From positions 1-64,000 of the forward strand of contig NZ_JADLQN010000009.1 in assembly GCF_015477835.1 (NCBI RefSeq): 64,000 nt of DNA, in the 5' to 3' direction. The stretch comes from Nocardia higoensis. GTDB taxonomy: Bacteria; Actinomycetota; Actinomycetes; Mycobacteriales; Mycobacteriaceae. The translations under genes were made by a program, and so were the position numbers. Positions 35,401 through 42,759 of this stretch are shown piece after piece; position 1 is the stretch's first letter; every line of letters begins with the position of its first letter. A model generated the notes under the pieces. It searched no databases. It saw only the letters and a list, made by a program, of their open reading frames with translations, and was not told where the DNA came from.

Positions 35401-36467
35401 CGGTCGCCTGGCGGCGGGCGCATCCGGACTGCCATGTCACCGCGATCGACTGGGGCGCCTGGGACGGCGGCATGGTGACACCCGCCCTGCGCGAACACTT
35501 CCGCGCGCTCGGTGTGGCGCTGCTGGCCCCGGAGATCGGTGCGGCGGCGTTCACCGAGCAGTTCACCGCCGACCGCGCCGACGACACGGTCGTGCTGATC
35601 GGCCCGGCGGCAGGGCTCTCGGCACCCGCGCCGGTCCCCGCGACGCCGGTGCGCATCCGCCGCGCGCTGCGCGGTATCACCGACGAGCCGACCGTCCGGG
35701 CACATCGGGTGGGCGAGCATCTGGTGCTGCCAGCCACCTTCGGGCTCGGCGCGATGGCGCATGTGGCCGAACGAACGCTGCCGGGGCGCATCGTGGTGGG
35801 AGCACGCGACGTCGAGGTGCTGAAGGGGCTGGTGTTCGACCACCAGGTCGACACCCTCGACATCGCCCTGGAACCAGGCGCGGCCGACGGTGACCTCCTG
35901 CTCATGCGGGTGACCGTCCACGACGGCGCCATCACCCACTTCCGGGCGACGCTGGAACTGGCGACGGCAGCCGCCGAGCCGCCGCGCCACCCGGCGCCGC
36001 AGGGGCCGGGCAGCGCGATCGACATCTACCGCGAGGCGATCCAGTTCCACGCTCCCGCACTGCAGGGGTTGCGCCGGATCGTGGCCGACACCGGCGACAC
36101 GCTCGTCTTCGAATGCCTGATCGACGCGCAGCCGGTGGCGGGTGGGGCGTACGCGAGCCGTTTGCACGATCCGGTGCGCGCGGACCTGATGTTGCAGGGC
36201 CCGCCGGTGCTCGGTCACCGGCTCCTCGGCGCCGCGTGCCTGCCGCTGGGGATCGGCCGGGTGGACTACTACCGGCCGCTGCCGGTCGGCGAACCGTTCA
36301 CCCTGGTGGTCGGCAACGCCCGCGCGGGCCGCTACGACGCTCAGGTGGACGCCACCGCCACAGCCGCGGACGGCACTGTCCTGCAACGGTTCACGGACGT
36401 CGTGGTGGTCACGACGCCCGATCTGACGGAGAAGTTCCAATCCTCGGTGAGGCGGTGGATGGCATGA
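29424..36467 (+). CDS. PfaA-type iterative synthase: KS-AT-ACP-ACP-ACP-KR-DH
   Basis: A 2,347-residue type I synthase of the polyunsaturated/secondary-lipid (Pfa) class. KS (about 10-460) has Cys211 in TVDAACAASLAAL, His346 in EAHATGTPVGD and His386 in GHTKGAAG. AT (about 555-880) has Ser664 in GHSFGE and His768. After a ~350-residue Ala/Ser/Pro-rich linker come three ACPs with LGVDSIKRVQ attachment serines at 1318, 1418 and 1522. KR (about 1795-2010) has VTGGARGV, Ser1969, Tyr1982 and Asn1986. The C-terminal hotdog dehydratase-like domain opens AHRVGEHLVLP. The DSIKRV motif is a hallmark of Pfa ACPs. GTG 29424 follows GAGAGGAA. All catalytic residues checked are present, so it should be active after phosphopantetheinylation. 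Its stop overlaps the next start. Confidence 0.9.
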   Translation: MTDDRRLARNPIAIVGMSGLLPHARNHREYWQNIVDGVDCTTEVPASRWSLEDYYDPDAATPDKTYSRRGAFLPDIEFDPLEFGLPPNQLEVTSTMQTLSLGVARDLLADAGATGSSWYDPSRTGVVLGTTGPVPLMHPLAARLSTPVLEEAVRSVGLTQRDAEAIAAKYVAAFAPWEANSFPGLLSNITAGRIANRLGLGGINCTVDAACAASLAALRTAIAELQDGRADMMITGGVDTENTIFIYLCFSKVGALSSSGQIKPFGSDADGTLLGEGITMLALRRLADARRDGNRVYAVIRGLGSSSDGRAKSIYAPRAGGQRVALDRAYADAEISPADIGLIEAHATGTPVGDRTELTALKELLSDATPEPRFAALGSVKSQIGHTKGAAGTASLMKLAFALHQKVLPGTINVSAPNAEIAPPDAPYYVNSRTRPWIRDPQRPVRRAAASAFGFGGTNFHVVLEEADSGREHQRALHRTARAHLWHAPDVAGLIDAVRSVAPVDGGPIPETHARVGFVSVDDDNAEHLRSLAVDGLVRDPDAVAWDHPEGVYFRAAALPGRKAGALFAGQGSQYVDMGAEAAMAQPAVGAAFDAANDVFAGEPVRLSSVVFPPPAFDEATAAEQETALRRTEFAQPAIGALSAGQFEALRERGFRAEGYLGHSFGELTALWAAGALTGPGFFALAKARGAAMAPRDGVEAGTMVALNASIEVAREIVEGIDDVWICNHNAPDQVVIGGGHDGVAVAVAVCAERGVATRALPVSGAFHTPYVGHAVDDFAAALGEITLGAPDAPVYANSAGARYGADSAANREVLTGQLGRPVEFVAALTAMRDAGCTVFVEFGPKQVLTSLVRRTLGDDVIAIPTDSGPIGNSDLALTRAAVRLAVLGFDIEAINRHIAPDPAVAAPSRRMTVTISAPEYVPETRRAAYAAALDDGYLVGVGGGSSPGVAIAHAAVASHAAVASDGAAASHGAAGSAHSGMPSTTSPVAGQAVATPADRSRVTVQTAAVPAARVAVALATPQAGRAADVAPSAAPAHPASFENPSASSASTDTSETSVYSTSHPRPRADDALDSALAQHLRTHHQFLDGQLDMARALVGALDGGVLDEATLRAIEAVKDHGVAISAGHTRACDVLAQLAELEAGFARPAAASRTASAAAAPEHERRPAVSGLERQAAEPESGRQAVVTDLRPEALTTGPGGQHSNGAAQASNGRVASNTADADGTAAERDSWNYEHDAGPARGAISVHDTDSAPATAPAPIVGNAPTNGAPESLSVEGRSAESLRQALREVVAEKTGYPVEMVDTGMDLEADLGVDSIKRVQVIGALQERFPELPNLGPEQLGTLRTLDQIADLLGATATDNSSVDAAPPVDSRTGGVQSGESLRQALREVVAEKTGYPVEMVDTGMDLEADLGVDSIKRVQVIGALQERFPELPNLGPEQLGTLRTLDQIADLLGSTGAAPDTGTSAGDGSASALSSAAGAQSAEALRQALREVVAEKTGYPVEMVDTGMDLEADLGVDSIKRVQVIGALQERFPNLPNLGPEQLGTLRTLDQIVDELGAAAGGDVHPKAEAAAVTPRHAVELVALPAVDTAIGGYREHPEAVLVDLAGTSGPACDALAAALIARGWSVRRETGLPEAGAPVDLCLIVLGGGADWATARRLLGETILTAGRITPGMSAEAGRATVVTLIRLDGGLGFRTATDPVAALLGGVGGIVKTLAAERPDLFCRAIDIDPAADAERCAELVTAELFDPARDTVEVGVAADGSRHTLVPGGHGPSPTVTIIRPAGEQPATMLTAEDLLVVTGGARGVTATCVRALARRGPARFLLLGRTELAPEPEWAVGVADADLRQAAVRALAGTGVTPRDLERACADVRACREIRDTLADLGDRAQYVAVDATDTEAVRAALAPWREAVTGIVHGAGVLADSRIPAKTAESIARVLDPKIAGLAALTAAVPRPRHLILFTSVAGLFGNTGQADYAAANEALSRFAVAWRRAHPDCHVTAIDWGAWDGGMVTPALREHFRALGVALLAPEIGAAAFTEQFTADRADDTVVLIGPAAGLSAPAPVPATPVRIRRALRGITDEPTVRAHRVGEHLVLPATFGLGAMAHVAERTLPGRIVVGARDVEVLKGLVFDHQVDTLDIALEPGAADGDLLLMRVTVHDGAITHFRATLELATAAAEPPRHPAPQGPGSAIDIYREAIQFHAPALQGLRRIVADTGDTLVFECLIDAQPVAGGAYASRLHDPVRADLMLQGPPVLGHRLLGAACLPLGIGRVDYYRPLPVGEPFTLVVGNARAGRYDAQVDATATAADGTVLQRFTDVVVVTTPDLTEKFQSSVRRWMA
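33271..34096 (+). repeat. Three tandem ACP-encoding repeats in the synthase gene
   Basis: Three ~215-base units at about 33271-33490, 33571-33790 and 33882-34096 encode the three ACP domains; spacing is 300 and 312 bases. Units 1 and 2 are nearly identical at the DNA level and share codons (TTG, CGT, CTTTGCAG) that are unusual against the GC-rich surroundings. Unit 3 has drifted somewhat (for example CTG and AACCTG changes). The linkers between them are unrelated. This points to recent duplication or gene conversion. Confidence 0.93.
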
Positions 36468-38680
36468 CGACCCTGGAGTTCGACGGAATCGCGTTCGACC
36501 CGGAGACGCCCGGGCTGCCGGGCGAGGACACCTACGATGCCGGCTCCGCGCAGCACGGGGTGGCTCGGCGACGACCTGAACCGCGGTCCGAAGCGGCGGC
36601 CCGGCCGGGGACGGTGGGGCAGCCGGAGGCAACCGGGCTGCGGGGAGCAGGGGATCGGTCGGAACCGGCGGCTCTGCCCGGAGCGGGGGCGCAGCCGGGT
36701 GCGGTGGCGCAACCGGCTACCGGGGTGCGCAGGGGGCCGGTGGTCCCGACGACCCGAATCCCCAACCCGCTGGCCGAGATACGCGTGAGCGTCGTAGCGG
36801 CGCACCGCGCGGCGCTCACCGCGCAACTGGCGATGCAGCGGGCCCTGTGGGAGCGTGTCGCGGTCCTGGACGAGCATGTGCGGAGCCGTCGCCCCGATCC
36901 GGTCCCGGACACCTCGGTCGGTGCCGTGCCCGGCGTGGAGATGCCGAGCCTGGCCGCGTCGGGAGTGGAGATGCCGGGCGTGACGATGTCGGATGTCGCG
37001 GCCCCGGTCGATCACCGTTCGCCCGCATCGCGGGTGTTCGAGCATGCCGCCGAATGGGCGTTCAAGCCGGTGGCCCGCACGGCGCGCACCCACCTCGACC
37101 ATGCCGCCCTGCGTCGGTTGGCCGAGGGCGACCTGGCGGGCGTGTTCGGCCCGGCCTACCGGCGTCCGGGCGTGCGTTCCGAGGCGCGGTTGGCCGCGCA
37201 CGGGCCGCTGGCGCTCACCGAGATCACCTCCCTCGAGCTGTACGGCGGCGAGGGCCGGGGCCGTCTGCTGGCCCGCTTCGACGGCGATCCCGGCGCCGCC
37301 GCGACGCAGGCCGCCGAGGTGTTCGCCCTCTACACCGGCCTGCCACTGTGCCTGTCCGGCAGCACGCTGGTCTCCGAGGGGCCGGGCGCGCAGCCCGCGC
37401 GAGTGGCGACGCTGGAATTGATCGTCACCGAGATCGATCTGGTGCCGCGCCCGCACCTGAGCGCGGTCGTGCACGGTGTCGCCGCCACGCCGGTCGCGGT
37501 CTCGGCCACCGCTGTCGAACCGCGCGGCACGGGTGTCGGACCCGGCCTGCCGGACGGCGCCCTGCTGCTCAACGAGTTCCACATGGCCCATCTCGCGCGC
37601 GGTGATCAGGCCGTCGCGATGGGCCCGGAGTTCGCCGAGTACACCGGCGTGCGCGCCACCCGCCTGCCGACCGGCGGCTTGTTGCTGGTCGACCGCGTGC
37701 TCGATTTCGACGGCGCGCGCGGGCGGCTGGACTCGGCCTCGTACACCACCGAGTACGACTCGCCCGCCGACTCCTGGTACTACGGCGCCACCGCCAACGA
37801 ATCCATGCCGCACTTCGTCTACATGGAGACCTCCCTGCAGGCGGCGCTGCTGATGGGTTACTACGCGGGCCCCACCCGTACCCAGCCGGGCACGACGCTG
37901 AGTCTGCGCAACCTCGGCGGCACCGCGACAGTGCTGCGTCGAGTCGATCTGCGCGACAAGACGATCCGGCAGAACTCGCGGTTGCTGTCCACCACGATCC
38001 TGCCCGGTTCCTCGCTGCAGACCTTCGACTACACCCTGGCGGCGGACGGCGAACCGTTCTACACCGGCGAGACCATGTTCGGCTACTTCAGCGACGAGGC
38101 GCTGGCCAACCAGACCGGCCTCGACGGCGGGCGTTCCGCCCCGACCTGGCTGGCCGGGAATCCCGGCGCGGACATCCGGGTGATCGACGTGGCCGCTCGC
38201 CGTGCCGACCCGGCCGCACCCCTGTGCGCCCGGGACACCCTCGCCCTCATCGACCGGGTCGAGGTGGTGGACGGCGGTGGCACCCACGGCGCGGGCTACC
38301 TGCACTCACTGCGCGCCATCGACCCGCACGACTGGTATTTCGCCCGCCACTTCCACCTCGACCCGGTGATCCCCGGTTCGCTCGGCGTGGAGTCGGTGAT
38401 CCACGCGGTGCAGGAATGGATGCTCGACGCCGGCTTCGCCGACGGCCTGGCCGACCCGGTGTTCCGCATTCCGGCGGGCATCGCCTTCAGTTGGCGGTAC
38501 CGCGGCCAGTTCCTGCCCACCGACGGCACGGTCGAACTCGAGGCGCACGTCAAGGAGATCCGCCGCGACCGGTACGGCGTCACCGCCGTGGTGGACGCCT
38601 CGCTGTGGAAACCGGGGCTGCGGATCTACGAATTGACCGATCTGGCCGTCGAACTCGGCGAACGAGAGGTACAGCCGTGA
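36464..38680 (+). CDS. PfaC-like double dehydratase lacking KS and chain-length factor
   Basis: About 738 residues. The first ~190 are low-complexity Pro/Ala/Gly-rich with a helical patch. Residues ~200-350 contain LAEGDLAGVFGPAYR, an opening typical of PfaC dehydratases, but without the rest of that domain. Residues ~385-590 form a full hotdog unit (GPEFAEYTG..., RLPTGGLLLVDRV, MPHFVYMETSLQAALLMGY). Residues ~600-738 form a second FabA-like half with HFHLDPVIPGSLGVESV. In PUFA synthases PfaC is KS-CLF-DH-DH; here the KS-CLF part is absent. It should remove water from beta-hydroxyacyl intermediates of the upstream synthase and may set double-bond geometry. Both ends overlap neighbours by four bases. 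Confidence 0.82.
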   Translation: MTTLEFDGIAFDPETPGLPGEDTYDAGSAQHGVARRRPEPRSEAAARPGTVGQPEATGLRGAGDRSEPAALPGAGAQPGAVAQPATGVRRGPVVPTTRIPNPLAEIRVSVVAAHRAALTAQLAMQRALWERVAVLDEHVRSRRPDPVPDTSVGAVPGVEMPSLAASGVEMPGVTMSDVAAPVDHRSPASRVFEHAAEWAFKPVARTARTHLDHAALRRLAEGDLAGVFGPAYRRPGVRSEARLAAHGPLALTEITSLELYGGEGRGRLLARFDGDPGAAATQAAEVFALYTGLPLCLSGSTLVSEGPGAQPARVATLELIVTEIDLVPRPHLSAVVHGVAATPVAVSATAVEPRGTGVGPGLPDGALLLNEFHMAHLARGDQAVAMGPEFAEYTGVRATRLPTGGLLLVDRVLDFDGARGRLDSASYTTEYDSPADSWYYGATANESMPHFVYMETSLQAALLMGYYAGPTRTQPGTTLSLRNLGGTATVLRRVDLRDKTIRQNSRLLSTTILPGSSLQTFDYTLAADGEPFYTGETMFGYFSDEALANQTGLDGGRSAPTWLAGNPGADIRVIDVAARRADPAAPLCARDTLALIDRVEVVDGGGTHGAGYLHSLRAIDPHDWYFARHFHLDPVIPGSLGVESVIHAVQEWMLDAGFADGLADPVFRIPAGIAFSWRYRGQFLPTDGTVELEAHVKEIRRDRYGVTAVVDASLWKPGLRIYELTDLAVELGEREVQP

Positions 38681-40260
38681 CCACCCTTCCGCGTACGGGC
38701 ACCGCGCCCGGCCTCGTCGCCGAGACGGCCCCCGACATCACCGCCGTCCTGCGCGACCTCGCGCGCCCGGTCTGGGTCGTGCACCACGACGGCCGGATCG
38801 CGGTCACCGCCGAACGATCGGCCGTCCCCGGTGCCCGCGTGCTCGCCTCGGCGGGCCCGCTCACCCCGGAGATGCTGGGCGAGAGCGCGTTCCGCGCCAC
38901 CCACGGACTGCGGGCCAACTATATGGCCGGGGCCATGGCCAACGGCATCGCCTCGCCCGCCCTGGTGTCGGCGATGGCGCGGGCCGGTTATCTGGGTTCC
39001 TACGGCGCCGCCGGCGTCGCGCCCGCCTCGGTCGACGCGGCCCTGGCGGAACTGAGCCGCGAGCTCGGCGACCTGCCCTTCGCCTGCAATCTCATCCACA
39101 GTCCCGCCGAGCCCGCGCTGGAACGCGCCATCGTCGACGCGTGCCTGCGGCACCGGGTGCGGTGCGTGGAGGCCTCGGCGTTCATGAACCTCACCGCCGA
39201 GGTCGTGCGCTACCGGGTAGCGGGGCTGAGCGTCGGGCGCGACGGCCGGATCGTCTCGGCCCACCGCGTGATCGCGAAGGTCTCGCGGGTCGAGGTGGCC
39301 GAGGCGTTCCTGCGCCCCGCGCCCGCCCAGCTGCTGAACCGGTTGGTGGTCGCGGGGGAGGTGAACGCCGAACAGGCCCGGCTGGCCGAACAGGTGCCGA
39401 TGGCCGACGACATCACCGCAGAAGCCGATTCCGGCGGGCACACCGACCGCAGGCCGCTACTGGTGCTGCTGCCGGAGCTGATCGCCGCCCGCGACCGGGT
39501 CGCGCGCACCCTGCCGGGCGCGGCCGCCGTGCGGATCGGCGCGGCGGGCGGCATAGGCACTCCGGCGGCGGCCGCCGCGGCCTTCGCGCTCGGCGCGGCC
39601 TATGTGGTCACCGGTTCGGTGAACCAGGCCACCGTCGAGGCCGCCCAGTGCGCGGCCACCAAGGAACTGCTGGCGGCGGCGCAGTTCGCCGACTGCGTGA
39701 TGGCGCCGTCGGCGGACATGTTCGAGATGGGCGTGCAGGTGCAGGTACTGCGCCGCGGCACCCTGTTCGCCACCCGCGCCCAGCGGCTCTACGAGACCTA
39801 TCGGGCCTATGACGGGCTGGACGAACTGCCCGCGGCGCTGCGCGAGGATCTCGAGCGCACGCTGTTCCGGCGGTCCGTGGACCAGGTGTGGGACGACTGC
39901 GTGCGCTTCTTCACCGAACGCGATCCGGCTCAGCTCGCCGGCGCCGCCGAGAACCCGAAACGCCGGATGGCACTGGTGTTCCGGTGGTATCTCGGGCTGT
40001 CGTCGGGGTGGAGCATCCGCGGCGAGGCCGACCGGGTCACCGACTACCAGGTGTGGTGCGGCCCGGCGATGGGCGCCTTCAACACCTGGGCGGCGGGCAC
40101 CCACCTGGCCGCGCTGCCGAACCGGCAGGTGGCCGAGATCGCCGACCAGCTACTGGTGGGTGCCGCGTATCTGACGCGCGTCGCCCAGTTGCGTTCGGCG
40201 GGTGTGCGGCTGCCCGCCGAATGCGCCGAGTTCCTACCCCGACCGAGGGAGCAGCGATGA
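38677..40260 (+). CDS. PfaD-type trans-acting enoyl reductase
   Basis: A 527-residue flavin enoyl reductase of the PfaD/2-nitropropane-dioxygenase fold. Diagnostic segments are MANGIASPALVSAMARAGYLGSYGAAG, DITAEADSGGHTDRRP (about residue 245) and RIGAAGGIGTPAAAAAAFALGA with VVTGSVNQAT. PfaD works in trans with PfaA and PfaC to reduce selected double bonds, using FMN and NADPH. GTG 38677 overlaps the PfaC-like stop by four bases. Its presence, with KR and DH functions in the neighbours, means full reduction at some cycles and retained double bonds at others is possible. Confidence 0.9.
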   Translation: MTTLPRTGTAPGLVAETAPDITAVLRDLARPVWVVHHDGRIAVTAERSAVPGARVLASAGPLTPEMLGESAFRATHGLRANYMAGAMANGIASPALVSAMARAGYLGSYGAAGVAPASVDAALAELSRELGDLPFACNLIHSPAEPALERAIVDACLRHRVRCVEASAFMNLTAEVVRYRVAGLSVGRDGRIVSAHRVIAKVSRVEVAEAFLRPAPAQLLNRLVVAGEVNAEQARLAEQVPMADDITAEADSGGHTDRRPLLVLLPELIAARDRVARTLPGAAAVRIGAAGGIGTPAAAAAAFALGAAYVVTGSVNQATVEAAQCAATKELLAAAQFADCVMAPSADMFEMGVQVQVLRRGTLFATRAQRLYETYRAYDGLDELPAALREDLERTLFRRSVDQVWDDCVRFFTERDPAQLAGAAENPKRRMALVFRWYLGLSSGWSIRGEADRVTDYQVWCGPAMGAFNTWAAGTHLAALPNRQVAEIADQLLVGAAYLTRVAQLRSAGVRLPAECAEFLPRPREQR

Positions 40261-40280
40261 CCAGGGAGCAGCGATGACCA
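40247..40280 (+). repeat. 17-bp tandem duplication of a ribosome site and start codon
   Basis: GGGAGCAGCGATGACCA occurs at 40247-40263 and again at 40264-40280. Each copy has a GGGAG site and an ATG. The first ATG (40257) overlaps the PfaD stop and reads a six-codon ORF (MTREQR) whose TGA overlaps the second ATG (40274), the start of the carboxylase gene. So ribosomes could pass from pfaD to the mini-ORF and on to accDA by two ATGA overlaps. Confidence 0.9.
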
Positions 40281-42205
40281 CGCTCGAGACCGGCCCGGAC
40301 ACCGGGACGTCGTGGACGGTGTGCCCGCACTGCGACGCCATGATCTACGCCAAACGCTACGACCGCTCCGGCCGGGTGTGCCCGGACTGCGACGGCCACG
40401 GCATGCTCACCGCCGACCAGCGCATCGCCGCCCTGCTCGACGAGGACGGCATCCGATGGATCGACCCCGCCGCGACGGTGGCCGACCCGCTGGAATTCAC
40501 CGACTCCCGCGGCTATCCCGAGCGCATCGCGCAGGCGCGCCGCCAGACCGGCATGACCGACGGCATCCGGTGCGCGCACGGCACCGTCGACGGCGCGCCG
40601 CTGGTGCTCGCGGTGATGGATTTCCGCTTCCTCGGCGGCAGCCTCGGCAGCGCGGTGGGGGAGGCGGTGACCGCCGCCGCCGAAGCCGCGCTGGCCCGGC
40701 GGGTGCCGCTGGTGCTCGTCACCGCCTCCGGCGGGGCGCGGATGCAGGAGGGCATTCTCGCGCTGATGCAGATGGCCAAGACCAGCCAGGCGCTGCGTCA
40801 CCTCGACGACGCGGGCGTGCTCACCATCTCGGTGGTCACCGACCCCACCTACGGCGGCGTGGCCGCCTCCTACGCCACCTCCACCGACCTGATCATCGCC
40901 GAGCCCGGCGCGCGCCTGGGTTTCGCCGGTCCGCGGGTCATCGCCCAAACCATCGGGCAGACCCTCCCCGCGGGCTTCCAGACCGCCGAGTTCCTGCTCG
41001 AGCACGGATTCGTGGACATGATCTGCCATCGGTCGACGTTGCGGGACCGGCTCGCCCGTGTGCTGTCGCTGTTCGCCGACCGCGAGCGGCTGTCCGGTCT
41101 CACCGGCACCGGCACCGGCACCGACACCGGCATCGAGTCCGATCCGAGCGGTCTCGACTCCGATCCAACCGGTTCCGTGTCCGCTCGGCTCGGATTCGCC
41201 TCCGTTCGGACTGATGGCGGCCGGGCCGGTAACGACTCCGTTCGAGTCGGTGACGGGTCCGTTCGGCTCGGCCACGAGCCTGAACGGATCGGCGAACCAG
41301 AGAATCGGGCCGACGAGGAATACGCCTGGGCGCGCGGTGAATCGGCGATCGAGCCTCCGCTGCTGCGTGCGGACCCGACTACCCTCCCGGACCGCGACGC
41401 CTGGCAGAGCGTGCGGGCGGCCCGCGAACTGGGCAGGCCGACCACCCTGGACTACCTCGCCGCCTCCTTCGACGAGTTCGTGGAACTGCACGGCGACCGC
41501 CTCGAGGCCGACTGCCCGGCCATGGTGACCGCGCTGGCGCGTCTGCACGGCGCACCGGTGGTGGTGATCGGCACCCAGAAGGGGCACAGCGCCGCCGAGC
41601 TGTCCCGCCGCAATTTCGGTATGCCCAGCCCCGCCGGCTACCGCAAATCCGCCAGGGCGCTGCGGCTGGCGGCGAAACTCGGCCTGCCCGTGGTCACCCT
41701 CGTCGACACCGCGGGCGCCTATCCCGGCATCACCGCCGAGGAGCGCGGCCAGGCGGCGGCCATCGCCGAATCGCTGAAACTGCTCGCGGGCCTGCCGGTG
41801 CCGGTGGTCACGGTGGTCACCGGCGAGGGCGGCAGCGGCGGCGCGCTGGCGCTGGCCGTGGCCGACCGCGTGCTGGTGTGCGAGAACGCCGTGTACTCGG
41901 TGATCAGCCCCGAGGGCTGTGCCTCCATCCTGTGGAAGGACGCCGCGGCGGCGCCGGCGGCGGCGGCCGCGTTGCGCGTGGACTCGACGTCGCTGGTCCG
42001 GCTCGGCGTCGCCGACGGCGTGGTGCCCGAACCGGAGGGCGGCGCGCACCGCGATCCCACCGCGGCGGCGGTCACCCTGCGCGGCGTGCTCCGCCGCGAG
42101 CTCGGCGCGCTGACCGCCGTGCCCGTCTCCGATCTGCTCGAGCGGCGCCGCCGCCGCTTCCGCGCTTTCGGATTGCCGACCTCGACCGATCAGGAGTTGT
42201 CATGA
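40274..42205 (+). CDS. accDA: Acetyl-CoA carboxylase carboxyltransferase, fused AccD-AccA
   Basis: A 643-residue fusion. The AccD (beta) half has the four-cysteine zinc ribbon Cys17, Cys20, Cys36, Cys39 (CPHC...CPDC) and TASGGARMQEGILALMQMAKT. It ends near residue 275. A ~100-residue low-complexity linker follows (GTGTGTDTG..., then RVG/RLG repeats). The AccA (alpha) half (about 375-643) has VIGTQKGH, LPVVTLVDTAGAYPG and GEGGSGGALALA. The enzyme moves CO2 from biotin on AccB to acetyl-CoA to give malonyl-CoA. This bacterial/plastid type is not the usual actinobacterial carboxylase, where AccD5/AccD6-like subunits are paired with a fused BC-BCCP. The gene is fixed in the synthase operon, pointing to a dedicated malonyl-CoA supply. 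Confidence 0.9.
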   Translation: MTTLETGPDTGTSWTVCPHCDAMIYAKRYDRSGRVCPDCDGHGMLTADQRIAALLDEDGIRWIDPAATVADPLEFTDSRGYPERIAQARRQTGMTDGIRCAHGTVDGAPLVLAVMDFRFLGGSLGSAVGEAVTAAAEAALARRVPLVLVTASGGARMQEGILALMQMAKTSQALRHLDDAGVLTISVVTDPTYGGVAASYATSTDLIIAEPGARLGFAGPRVIAQTIGQTLPAGFQTAEFLLEHGFVDMICHRSTLRDRLARVLSLFADRERLSGLTGTGTGTDTGIESDPSGLDSDPTGSVSARLGFASVRTDGGRAGNDSVRVGDGSVRLGHEPERIGEPENRADEEYAWARGESAIEPPLLRADPTTLPDRDAWQSVRAARELGRPTTLDYLAASFDEFVELHGDRLEADCPAMVTALARLHGAPVVVIGTQKGHSAAELSRRNFGMPSPAGYRKSARALRLAAKLGLPVVTLVDTAGAYPGITAEERGQAAAIAESLKLLAGLPVPVVTVVTGEGGSGGALALAVADRVLVCENAVYSVISPEGCASILWKDAAAAPAAAAALRVDSTSLVRLGVADGVVPEPEGGAHRDPTAAAVTLRGVLRRELGALTAVPVSDLLERRRRRFRAFGLPTSTDQELS

Positions 42206-42759
42206 CCCAGTCCCTCAGCCACCCCCGCTCGATCCGCGCGATGGACCCCGTCGACGCCGACCTCGCCCTCACGGTGCTGGCCCGGCACGCCCTGACCATC
42301 CTGGCCGAGGCCGCGCCGTACTCGGTGACGCTGGCCAACGGCCCGCTGATGCTGGAGATCACCCGCGACGGCGTGACCGCGGGCCTGGACTCCGCAGCGA
42401 CTCAGCCCGTGGCCGTGGCCTCGCGATCGGCCTCGGTGGGCCCGGCTTCCTCGGGAGGTTCGCCGGAACCGGCGTCACCCACGGCGGATACCGCACCGGA
42501 GCCGTTGCGCGACAATACCTTCACGCTCGTCGCCGAGACGGTCGGTGTCTTCTACCGGTCACCGGAGCCGGGCGCCGACCCCTTCGTCACCGAAGGCGAT
42601 CCGGTGCGGGTCGGGCAGCAGGTCGGCATCGTCGAGGCGATGAAACTGATGATCCCGGTCGTCGCGACCCGTGAAGGCCGGGTGGCCGGATTTCTCGTGG
42701 ACAACGGTGAAGCGGTGGAGTACGGCGCCGCGCTCATGGTGCTCGAGGTGGTCGCGTGA
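42202..42759 (+). CDS. accB: Biotin carboxyl carrier protein
   Basis: A 185-residue AccB. The C-terminal biotinyl domain has the EAMKLM motif with the biotinylated lysine at 148, and the thumb-type lead-in TVGVFYRSPEPGADPFV of acetyl-CoA carboxylase BCCPs. A Pro/Ala/Ser-rich mobile linker covers about residues 75-100. It carries carboxybiotin between AccC and AccDA. ATG 42202 overlaps the accDA stop, and its own stop overlaps accC, so the three subunits are co-translated. It needs a biotin ligase encoded elsewhere. Confidence 0.92.
   Translation: MTQSLSHPRSIRAMDPVDADLALTVLARHALTILAEAAPYSVTLANGPLMLEITRDGVTAGLDSAATQPVAVASRSASVGPASSGGSPEPASPTADTAPEPLRDNTFTLVAETVGVFYRSPEPGADPFVTEGDPVRVGQQVGIVEAMKLMIPVVATREGRVAGFLVDNGEAVEYGAALMVLEVVA

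Noticed and set aside
32940..36632. A 1,230-codon minus-strand open frame
   Set aside because: It is a shadow of the synthase gene; the plus strand carries ACP, KR and dehydratase motifs with catalytic residues in place.
29424..40260. A standard EPA/DHA synthase cluster
   Set aside because: KS-CLF, PfaB and PfaE are absent, only three ACPs are present, and a PfaC-like protein with dehydratase units alone replaces the usual one. The tailoring genes around it are also foreign to PUFA clusters.
40079..42049. A 656-codon minus-strand open frame
   Set aside because: It is antisense to the accDA gene, which shows zinc-ribbon and carboxyltransferase motifs. The antisense translation is His/Gly/Arg-rich without a fold pattern.
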